Assembly: GCA_902774815.1 (NCBI GenBank)
Contig: CACYJV010000009.1
Coordinates: 1-64,000, forward strand
Length of the DNA stretch: 64,000 bases
Direction of reading: 5' to 3'
DNA from: an uncultured Prevotellaceae bacterium
Lineage (GTDB): Bacteria; Bacteroidota; Bacteroidia; Bacteroidales; Bacteroidaceae
Numbering within the stretch: the first letter of the stretch is position 1; each line of letters starts with the position of its first letter. This document shows positions 51,506 to 58,561 of the stretch, piece after piece. Position numbers and translations under genes: made by a program. Under the pieces are notes generated by a model, which saw only the letters and a list, made by a program, of their open reading frames with translations, had not been told where the DNA came from and did no database searches.

Positions 51506-52315
51506 ATGACGATAGGAGTAATCATTTCAACCTACAACAACCCGCGGTGGCTCGAAAAGACACTCTGGGGATACGAGCACCAACTACGCAAGGCCGATGA
51601 AATCATCATTGCCGACGACGGGTCGGGCGACGAGACGCGCCAGCTCATCGGCCGCTATGCCCAACGCCTGCCCATACGCCATGTGTGGCACGAAGACCGG
51701 GGTTTCCGAAAAACCACCATCTTGAACCGCGCACTTGAACAGGCTACTGCCGACTATCTCGTATTCACCGATCAAGACTGCATTCCACGCGCCGATTTCC
51801 TCGCAACCCACGAGCGTTTGGCACGACCTGGCTACATGCTCTCCGGTGGTTATTTCAAATTGGTGATGCCTGTCAGCCAGCTCATCAGCCGTGACGATGT
51901 CAGTAGCGGGCGGGCTTTCAGCATCGGTTGGCTTCGCCATCAGGGACAACCCCTCTCGTGGAAGATGACGAAACTGGTCGGCAATCGTCTCTTTACCAGT
52001 TTCATGAACACCGTCACGCCGACACGAGCCACTTGGAACGGCATGAATGCCAGCGGCTGGCGACACGACCTGCTGGCGGTAAACGGTTTCGACGAGCGAA
52101 TGCAGTATGGCGGTGAAGACCGTGAACTTGGCGAACGCCTCATGAACATGGGCATCCATGCCCGCCAGATACGCTATTCAGCCATCGTGCTCCACCTCGA
52201 CCACAACCGCCCATACGTCAACGATGAGGCCTGGCAACTGAACAACGAAATACGCCGTGCCACCCGTCGGCAACACCTTGTGCGCACCTCTTATGGGATT
52301 AACAAAGAAAAATAA
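51506..52315 (+). CDS. Glycosyltransferase family 2 (paralogue of the divergent neighbour)
   Basis: The 269-aa protein has the GT-A fold with IGVIISTYNNPRWLEKTL at 3-20, IIIADDGSGDETRQLI near 33-48, the DxD-type VFTDQDCIPRADF near 88-100, and NGFDERMQYGGEDRELGERL near 192-211. The pattern is that of GT2 enzymes with a GT7-like C-terminal half. No signal or membrane segment. It belongs to the LPS/capsule gene group. Confidence 0.9.
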   Translation: MTIGVIISTYNNPRWLEKTLWGYEHQLRKADEIIIADDGSGDETRQLIGRYAQRLPIRHVWHEDRGFRKTTILNRALEQATADYLVFTDQDCIPRADFLATHERLARPGYMLSGGYFKLVMPVSQLISRDDVSSGRAFSIGWLRHQGQPLSWKMTKLVGNRLFTSFMNTVTPTRATWNGMNASGWRHDLLAVNGFDERMQYGGEDRELGERLMNMGIHARQIRYSAIVLHLDHNRPYVNDEAWQLNNEIRRATRRQHLVRTSYGINKEK

Positions 52316-52326
52316 TTGCAAAAAAA

Positions 52327-52358
52327 TTTGGTAATGGCACAAAAAACCACTACCTTTG
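52327..52358 (+). promoter_or_regulatory. Promoter of tRNA-Gln
   Basis: TTTG at 52327-52330 and TACCTTTG at 52351-52358 with 20 nt between. Confidence 0.75.
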
Positions 52359-52411
52359 CAGCCGCAAACAGCACGCACGAGCATGCGTTTGCACAAAAAC
52401 ACTTCAGGATT

Positions 52412-52481
52412 GGGTGATGGTGTAACGGTAACACTACAGGTTTTGGTTCTGTCATTCCCGGTTCGAATCCGAGTCACCCAA
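52412..52481 (+). tRNA. tRNA-Gln (anticodon TTG)
   Basis: 70 nt with acceptor arms TGGGTGA and TCACCCA, D-arm GTGTAACGGTAACAC, anticodon stem ACAGG/TCTGT with loop TTTTGGT giving anticodon TTG, and T-arm CCGGTTCGAATCCG. CCA is not encoded. A strong terminator follows. Confidence 0.92.
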
Positions 52482-52489
52482 CACCGAAA

Positions 52490-52525
52490 CAGCCACACAA
52501 CGTTCACTTGTTGTGTGGCTGTTTT
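52490..52525. terminator. Bidirectional terminator after tRNA-Gln and the YitT gene
   Basis: CAGCCACACAAC (52490-52501) pairs perfectly with GTTGTGTGGCTG (52510-52521), with TTTT after on the plus strand and AAA before, which gives T residues on the minus strand. Confidence 0.85.
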
Positions 52526-52537
52526 CGTTCAGTTCAC

Positions 52538-53440
52538 CTACTTGATAGGCTTCGGTGCACGATGCTTTACCTTGAAGCGGTCGAAACCCTCGCCATAGAC
52601 GCCGATGACAGCACTCTGCGAGACGAAAGCGGTAGGGTCTATCTCGTTGATGAGTTCGAATATCTTCGCACTCTCACGACGCTTGGCCAGCACGAACAGC
52701 ATCTTCACCTCTTTGCCCGAATAGAAGCCGTGGGCATCGATGACCGTACAGCCACGGTGCGGGTCCATGTTGATGCGACGTCCTATCTCCTCATACTGGT
52801 CGCTGATGATGAAGAACTGCACACTTCGGCGCATGGAGTTCACAACCTGGTCTATACAGAATGCGGTGACGTAGAGTACGACATAGCCATAGAGAACGCG
52901 CTCCCAGTCCCTCAGCACGAGGTAGGAACTGGAGATGATGACCACGTCGCAAATCAGGATGACACGTCCGAGCGAAATGTCACGATACTTGTTGATAATG
53001 GCAGCCACGATGTCCGTACCACCTGTAGAACCGCGGAAGCCAAGGCCGAGTCCCACGCCCGATCCGCAGAACACCGCCCCGATAATGGCAGCCATGAAGG
53101 GCTCATCGTGCAACAGGTGCAGGCCCATGGCCCAGTCGCGGATGAGTGCCAGCGAAGTAGTAAGCACAGTCACGGCATAGATGGTCTTCACGCAGAACTT
53201 CCATCCCAAAATCTTCAGTGCCACCAGCAGCAGTCCGGCATTGATAAAGAAGTAACTGACCTGAGCCGGAATGTGCAAAGGGCTCCACTCCAAGATGGAG
53301 GAGATACCTGCCACGCCGCCTGTGGTGATGTTGTTGGGCAGCAGGAACACCGACCATCCCAAGCAGTAGCTCAGCATGGCTATGGTGATCATGACGTAGT
53401 CGCGGCTCTCACGCCACACTTTTGAAACAATGACTGACAT
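52538..53440 (-). CDS. YitT family membrane protein (DUF161 plus C-terminal DUF2179-like domain)
   Basis: The start MSVIVSKVW at 53440 is preferred. An earlier in-frame ATG at 53473 overlaps the -7 box at 53471-53478 and could not be in the mRNA. The roughly 300-aa protein has five to six membrane segments (SYCLGWSVFLLPNNITTGGVAGIS, FFINAGLLLVALKILGWKF, AAIIGAVFCGSGVGLGLGFRGSTGGTDIV). A cytoplasmic C-terminal ferredoxin-like domain follows (QYEEIGRRINMDPHRGCTVIDAHGFYSGKEVKMLFVL). Function of the family is not settled. Confidence 0.88.
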   Translation of the reverse strand: MSVIVSKVWRESRDYVMITIAMLSYCLGWSVFLLPNNITTGGVAGISSILEWSPLHIPAQVSYFFINAGLLLVALKILGWKFCVKTIYAVTVLTTSLALIRDWAMGLHLLHDEPFMAAIIGAVFCGSGVGLGLGFRGSTGGTDIVAAIINKYRDISLGRVILICDVVIISSSYLVLRDWERVLYGYVVLYVTAFCIDQVVNSMRRSVQFFIISDQYEEIGRRINMDPHRGCTVIDAHGFYSGKEVKMLFVLAKRRESAKIFELINEIDPTAFVSQSAVIGVYGEGFDRFKVKHRAPKPIK

Positions 53441-53470
53441 TTCGACGTTGTTGTTTTGGTTATTTGGCTG

Positions 53471-53478
53471 CAAAGGTA
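53471..53478 (-). promoter_or_regulatory. -7 box of the YitT gene
   Basis: Minus-strand TACCTTTG followed by CA, about 30 nt before the chosen ATG. It decides against the upstream start at 53473. Confidence 0.6.
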
Positions 53479-53567
53479 CAACATTTTTAGAAGAACGAAA
53501 AAAGTGAGATGTTAACTATATGTTAAAAACATACCCATTTGGGAAACTTTTGCGTTTTATATACAAG

Positions 53568-53889
53568 ATGAGTATTGAAAAAGCAATAGATATCATGGAG
53601 CCTCAGGCCACGCTCACCGACGAGCAGCTGGCACAGATCGAGGCCGATGCAGACCTCCGTGAGGCCTGCCTTGACGTGATGATAATGCAAGGAGTGCTGG
53701 CTGAGCGGAAAAAGCATACTGCCACGACACGACGCTTTCACCGTTGAGTGCCACAACACCGACCTGTTGCACTTACGCCTGCGCTATATCATCCCACGCA
53801 GCAGTACCGCTGCCTATGCCATCGAAATCCTCGACCGACTGCAAAAAGGACATATCTCTTTGGAAGGCAACCGCATCGTGATTCGATAG
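53568..53889 (+). pseudogene. Small gene broken by a frameshift, possibly FecR/DUF4974-like remnant
   Basis: From ATG 53568 a frame encodes MSIEKAIDIMEPQATLTDEQ and a DLREACLDVMIMQGVLAERKK helix, then ends at 53747 in a short odd tail (HTATTRRFHR). In the +1 frame, from about 53730 to a TAG at 53887-53889, a second piece continues as AFTVECHNTDLLHLRLRYII to HISLEGNRIVIR without a start codon of its own. Reading both as one protein of about 105 residues gives an N-terminal anti-sigma-like helix and an STN/DUF4974-like end. A single indel near 53715-53745 would explain the break; a sequencing error would look the same. Confidence 0.45.
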
Positions 53890-53948
53890 TGCTTGAGCCG
53901 CAATATGCCACCTTTTTCTTCACAATATAAAGAAAAGACATTGGGTTC

Positions 53949-53979
53949 TTGCTCGTTTTCACTTTTTTACGTACCTTTG
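53949..53979 (+). promoter_or_regulatory. Promoter of the DsbD-like gene
   Basis: TTG at 53949-53951 and TACCTTTG at 53972-53979 with 20 nt between. The start is 30 nt further. Confidence 0.7.
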
Positions 53980-54009
53980 CATCATTAACTTAACATTAAG
54001 CAATATATT

Positions 54010-56055
54010 ATGAGACGACTCATCGCCATTGCAGCTTTAATCGTTGCCTGCATCACCGCTCATGCACAGATGCAGGACCCTGTCAAGTTCTCCACTCAAC
54101 TCAAGACCGGCTCCGGGCCTGAAGCAGAGATGATCTTCAGCGCTACCATCGACCCAGGATGGCATGTCTATTCCACCAACCTCGGCCAGGACGGCCCCAT
54201 CGAGGCTTCGCTGCACGTCAACAAAATGGACGGTGCCGAACTCGTTGGCAAGCTGACACCCAAGGGTAAGGAGATTTCGCAGTACGACGAGATGTTCGGA
54301 ATGAAGCTGCGCTATTTCGAGAATGCCGTTCAATTTGTGCAGAAAGTGAAGTTCACGAAGCCACAATACGACATCGATGCCTACCTGGAGTGGGGTGCCT
54401 GCAATGACGAGATGTGCATGCCGCCGGGCGAAGCCTCGCTGAAGAAGAGCGGAAAGAGCCCTGCTACCACGGAGAGCACGGAGGAACCGGAGGCCGAGAA
54501 GGTTGACAAGGCTGCCGAAGAGAAAGCCAAGGCCGACTCACTGGCTGCATTGGCCGCCCTGCAGGACTCGGCAAAAGTAGATACCGCACTCAATGCCCAA
54601 CTCTCAACACCTGACTCCGAAAGCCTTTGGCGTCCTGTCATCTCTGAGTTGCGCGCCATGGGCAGCGGCGACAGCATCACCAGTCATTCGCTATGGTACA
54701 TCCTCCTAATGGGCTTCGTGGGCGGTCTGCTCGCCGTGGCAATGCCCTGCATCTGGCCAATCATCCCGATGACGGTGAGCTTCTTCCTGAAGCGCGCTAA
54801 GTCGGACAAGAAGAAGGGTCTGAAGGATGCCATCACGTATGGTCTGTCAATCATTGTCATCTACTTGGCACTGGGATTGCTCGTCACGGCATGCTTTGGC
54901 AGCGACACGCTGAATGCCCTGTCGACGAATGCGGTGTTCAACATTTTCCTGTTCCTGCTGTTGGTGGTGTTCGCCTTGTCGTTCTTTGGATGGTTCGAAA
55001 TAAAACTGCCCGATCGTTGGGCAAATGCCGTCGACACAAAGGCTTCGAACACCAGTGGTCTGCTGAGCATCTTCCTCATGGCATTCACACTGGTACTGGT
55101 CAGTTTCTCCTGCACGGCTCCTATCATCGGACTGCTGCTCGTTGAGACGACGACCAGTGGCAACTGGGTGGCACCTGCATTGGGCATGTTTGGCTTCGCC
55201 CTGGCTCTCGCTCTGCCGTTCACGCTCTTCGCCATGTTCCCTTCATGGCTGAAGCAGGCACCGAAGTCGGGTTCGTGGATGACCACTATTAAGATTGTAC
55301 TGGGCTTCATTGAGTTGGCTTTCGCATTGAAATTCTTCTCCGTGGCCGACCTTGCCTATGGCTGGCACTTGCTCGACCGTGAGGTGTTCCTGTCGCTGTG
55401 GATCGTCATCTTTGGCCTGCTGGGTGCCTACCTCGTGGGTTGGCTGAAGTTCCAGGAAGACGAGATTGGTGGCGACATACATAAGCCCATGCCTGTGCTC
55501 TGCATCATGGGTGGCCTCATCTCGTTTGCCTTTGCCATCTATATGATTCCCGGACTCTGGGGAGCTCCCTGCAAGGCCGTGAGCGCCTTCGCCCCGCCCA
55601 TCAACACACAGGATTTCAACCTGAATACCAAGACTGTCGAAGCCCGATTTACCGACTATGAACAGGGCATGGCAGCCGCCCGTGCCGAGGGAAAGCCTGT
55701 ATTCATCGACTTCACCGGCTTCGGCTGCGTGAACTGTCGCAAGATGGAGGCTGCCGTGTGGACCGATCCGCGCGTGGCCGATAAGCTTCGTCACGACTAT
55801 GTGCTCATATCGCTGTTCGTTGACGACAAGACACCATTGGCCGAGCCCTTCGAAGTGACCGATGAGCAGGGCAATACCCGCATGCTGCGCACTGTCGGTG
55901 CGAAGTGGAGCTATCTGCAGAGCCATAAGTTCGGTGCCAACGCCCAGCCGTTCTACGTCATTGTCGATGCCGACGGCAATCCGCTTACGGGCTCCTATTC
56001 CTACAAGGAGGACGTACCTGCGTTCCTCGAGTTCCTTTCTGGCCCCCTAAAATAG
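54010..56055 (+). CDS. dsbD: Thiol:disulfide interchange protein DsbD
   Basis: Carries electrons from cytoplasmic thioredoxin to periplasmic thiol proteins. The 681-aa protein has a signal peptide, an N-terminal DsbD-alpha-like domain (about 22-150, with CNDEMCMPPGEA), and a Glu/Ala/Lys-rich linker (about 155-200). Eight membrane helices follow (about 225-520), with the transmembrane Cys pair in AMPCIWPIIPM near 244 and FSCTAPIIG near 369. The C-terminal thioredoxin-like domain has GFGCVNCRKMEAAVW near 570. All Cys pairs needed for electron relay are present. Confidence 0.93.
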   Translation: MRRLIAIAALIVACITAHAQMQDPVKFSTQLKTGSGPEAEMIFSATIDPGWHVYSTNLGQDGPIEASLHVNKMDGAELVGKLTPKGKEISQYDEMFGMKLRYFENAVQFVQKVKFTKPQYDIDAYLEWGACNDEMCMPPGEASLKKSGKSPATTESTEEPEAEKVDKAAEEKAKADSLAALAALQDSAKVDTALNAQLSTPDSESLWRPVISELRAMGSGDSITSHSLWYILLMGFVGGLLAVAMPCIWPIIPMTVSFFLKRAKSDKKKGLKDAITYGLSIIVIYLALGLLVTACFGSDTLNALSTNAVFNIFLFLLLVVFALSFFGWFEIKLPDRWANAVDTKASNTSGLLSIFLMAFTLVLVSFSCTAPIIGLLLVETTTSGNWVAPALGMFGFALALALPFTLFAMFPSWLKQAPKSGSWMTTIKIVLGFIELAFALKFFSVADLAYGWHLLDREVFLSLWIVIFGLLGAYLVGWLKFQEDEIGGDIHKPMPVLCIMGGLISFAFAIYMIPGLWGAPCKAVSAFAPPINTQDFNLNTKTVEARFTDYEQGMAAARAEGKPVFIDFTGFGCVNCRKMEAAVWTDPRVADKLRHDYVLISLFVDDKTPLAEPFEVTDEQGNTRMLRTVGAKWSYLQSHKFGANAQPFYVIVDADGNPLTGSYSYKEDVPAFLEFLSGPLK

Positions 56056-56071
56056 GAGCTAACACCCTGCC

Positions 56072-56156
56072 GTAGGGGCAGACCCCCGTGTCTGCCCGAA
56101 CAACGGGGACAAAACAACGCACAAAATATCGGTCAGACACGGGGGTCTGCCCCTAC
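56072..56156. repeat. Perfect 23-bp inverted repeat, complete copy of a dispersed element
   Basis: GTAGGGGCAGACCCCCGTG-TCTG at 56072-56094 is perfectly complementary to CAGACACGGGGGTCTGCCCC-TAC at 56134-56156, with a 39-nt loop. It lies between dsbD and the UPF0597 gene. A single arm recurs at 5157-5185. It could act as a terminator-like hairpin or be a mobile palindromic repeat. Confidence 0.8.
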
Positions 56157-56179
56157 CCGTTCGCTACGGGGCTAAAGCA

Positions 56180-57541
56180 ATGATAACAAACGAACAGAAA
56201 GAGGCGCTCATCAGCCTCATCAAACAAGAAGTGGTGCCGGCCATCGGTTGTACAGAGCCTATGGCAGTGGCATTATGTACGGCCCGTGCAACTGAAATGC
56301 TGGGTTGCCGTCCTGAAAAGATTACCGCACAACTGTCGGGCAACATCCTGAAGAACGCCATGGGCGTAGGCATACCTGGAACAGGCATGATAGGGCTGCC
56401 TATTGCCATCGCATTGGGTGCTCTCATCGGCAAGTCGGAATACCAACTGGAGGTACTGAAGGACCTTACGCCCGAGTCGCTGGCCGAAGGTAAGCGCTAC
56501 GTGAGCGAAAATCGCATCCACATCAGCGTGAAGCCCAACATTTGTGAACTGCTGTACATCGAAATCACCTGCGAGGCCGACGGTCGCAGCGAAACAGCCA
56601 TCATTGAGGGTAGCCATACGCATTTCAGAGGGACCCCACCCCAACCCCATCCCGAGCAAAGCTCGCCCCCCCATAGCCTTCCCCCAAAGGGGGAGGGAGA
56701 TAATGTGCCTCATCAAGCAGATAACCAGGAAGAAAGAGTATCTACTCCCCTCCCTCACAAGGAGGGGCAGGGGGGTGAGTCGCTTTCCTTACGCCTCGTC
56801 TATGACTTTGCCATGGAAACGCCCATCGAAGAGCTACGTTTCATCCTGAAAACACAGGAGATGAACATGGCAGCAGCACGCGAAGCACTGCGCCATAACT
56901 ATGGCCACAACCTTGGAAAGACCATCGACAGACCGCTTGCAAAGGGCATTTTCGGCAATAGTATCTACTCGCACATCATTGCAAAGACTGCTGCAGCCTG
57001 CGATGCACGCATGGGCGGGGCGATGATTCCCGTGATGTCCAACTCTGGTTCAGGCAATCAGGGCATCTGTGCCACCAACCCCGTTGCCGTCTATGCCGAG
57101 GAAAACGAGAACACTGAGGAAGAACTCATCCGCGCACTCACCCTCTCACATCTCACGGCCATCTATATCAAGCAGTCGCTCGGCCGACTGTCGGCGCTTT
57201 GTGGCTGTGTAGTGGCTGGCATCGGCTCCAGTGTGGGCATCACCTACCTCATGGGTGGTGACTACGAGCGTATCTGTCGCTCGGTGAAGAACATGATAGC
57301 CAACCTGACCGGCATGCTCTGCGATGGCGCAAAGCCCTCCTGTGCCCTGAAGATTGCCTCGGGCGTCTCCACCGCCGTGCTTTCTGCCGTGCTGTCCATG
57401 GAAGGCAAATGCGTTTCCGCAGCTGAAGGCATTGTCGACGACAGCGTTGACCGTACCATTCACAACCTTACCAGCATTGGTGCCGAAGCCATGTGCCAGA
57501 CAGACCATATGGTTCTCGACATTATGACGCACAAACAGTAA
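56180..57541 (+). CDS. UPF0597 / L-cysteine desulfidase-like (serine dehydratase alpha-type) protein with repeat-derived insertion
   Basis: The 453-aa protein matches the UPF0597 (YhaM/CdsB-like) family, which carries an Fe-S cluster and can release sulfide from cysteine. The N-terminus EVVPAIGCTEPMAVALCTARA has the first conserved Cys. SNSGSGNQGICATNPV near 290, LCGCVVAGIGSSVG near 338, and MLCDGAKPSCALK near 378 hold the others. Residues of about 149-207, between IIEGSHTHF and LSLRLVYDFAMETP, are a Pro/Glu/Gly-rich stretch (PPKGEGDNV and STPLPHKEGQGGESL). It is encoded by GC-rich palindromic repeats, not by typical codons for the family, and occupies a variable loop. Confidence 0.88.
   Translation: MITNEQKEALISLIKQEVVPAIGCTEPMAVALCTARATEMLGCRPEKITAQLSGNILKNAMGVGIPGTGMIGLPIAIALGALIGKSEYQLEVLKDLTPESLAEGKRYVSENRIHISVKPNICELLYIEITCEADGRSETAIIEGSHTHFRGTPPQPHPEQSSPPHSLPPKGEGDNVPHQADNQEERVSTPLPHKEGQGGESLSLRLVYDFAMETPIEELRFILKTQEMNMAAAREALRHNYGHNLGKTIDRPLAKGIFGNSIYSHIIAKTAAACDARMGGAMIPVMSNSGSGNQGICATNPVAVYAEENENTEEELIRALTLSHLTAIYIKQSLGRLSALCGCVVAGIGSSVGITYLMGGDYERICRSVKNMIANLTGMLCDGAKPSCALKIASGVSTAVLSAVLSMEGKCVSAAEGIVDDSVDRTIHNLTSIGAEAMCQTDHMVLDIMTHKQ
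56630..56779 (+). repeat. In-frame palindromic repeat insertion inside the UPF0597 gene
   Basis: CCTTCCCCCAAAGGGGGAGG at 56677-56696 and CTCCCCTCC-CTCACAA-GGAGGGGCAGGGG (56745-56773) are palindromes of a kind usually found between genes. Here they stay in frame and add about 58 residues. Confidence 0.7.
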
Positions 57542-57653
57542 AGCCGCGAGCTGCCTGCTGCTACTCAAACTTCTTTATCGGAAAGGAATTGGAAATACTT
57601 CTGATTCCTTTCCGAACTTTTTTAGGGAGCCATAATAACTGTTATGGAATAAA

Positions 57654-57830
57654 CAAGGCATAGCTCTATACGCTACATGTCATAGCTTTTTTACAGTAAG
57701 AAGCTATGCTTTGTAAGGTATAGAGCTATGCCTTAGATACTATAAAGCTATGCTATAGAGTCATCAAAGCTATGCTATAGCGTCATTAAAGCAATGCGAT
57801 GGCGCCAACAAAGGAATGACTTATAAACCG
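57654..57830. repeat. 22-nt-periodic tandem repeat array C (eight units) at a convergent junction
   Basis: Units start at 57654, 57676, 57699, 57721, 57743, 57765, 57787 and 57809: steps of 22 nt with one of 23. The core is YAAAGCTATGCTATAG with looser flanks. Units 3, 5 and 6 contain a perfect AGC-N3-GCT dyad. Apart from this array the gene-free stretch 57542-57844 shows only AT-rich sequence and no gene. Confidence 0.8.
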
Positions 57831-57844
57831 CAGCTCATAACTAT

Positions 57845-58561
57845 TCAGCGGTACATGAACTTCACGGAACTGCCGTCGGCACGATGCAGGATGTTCAGAC
57901 CAGCAACAGGATTGGCAATACGCATGCCCTGCAGGTTGTAGAGGGTGTCGCCTGCCAAGTCTTCTCCCCTTTGCGAGGGAAGGTCTATGGCCGTTACGTC
58001 AGAGTTGGTTTCAATCATCTTGCGATTAGCCTCACGAATACGGTCTTCGAAGACCTTTACGACCTCACGATCGTAGGTCATCAGGCCATTTACCTCTACC
58101 TCGACATCAGTGGTCTGCGTGTAGATGGCGGCGGCAAAGCATGCCTTATGGCCGTTGAAGGTAATTCCCTGTCCGAGACGAGTTATCTGGTCGGCATAGC
58201 GTTCATAGCGAGCGGTGACGCCTTCGACAGAACCATTGTCGTTATAGAGTGTAGCGAAGCACTCATACCAACGATGTCCCTCGATGTTCAGTCCGAGACC
58301 ACCGTACTCACCGAGCACGAGAGGCTTCTCAGGATCGTCGAAATTCAGCACGATAGGATCGGAATAGGTGTGCAAATCAACGATGTCGCCCACTCCACGA
58401 TGGAAGTTACCACCCGATGCCGGATTGATGATGCGCGTGGAATCCTGCTGGCGGGTAAGGTCGACCACCTGAGCGGTCTTGAACTGTCCCCAACGCTCAT
58501 TGAACGGTGTCCACACGACGATGCACGGATTGTTGTAATGCTGTGCAATCACATCTTTCCA
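57845..58561 (-). pseudogene. C-terminal catalytic part of the DUF4965-GH2 fusion, downstream of an in-frame stop
   Basis: This is the same reading frame as the gene at 58562-62380, separated only by a TAA at 58562-58564. It continues WKDVIAQHYNNPCIVVWTPF and holds both GH2 catalytic residues: the acid/base Glu in WTPFNERWG and the nucleophile Glu in VLGEYGGLG. It then carries a short palindrome-encoded linker (LPSQRGE) and the sorting-like tail LYNLQGMRIANPVAGLNIL. A GTG at 58550 could allow internal start, but the product would lack a signal and the rest of the barrel. If the TAA is real the piece is likely inactive. Confidence 0.8.
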
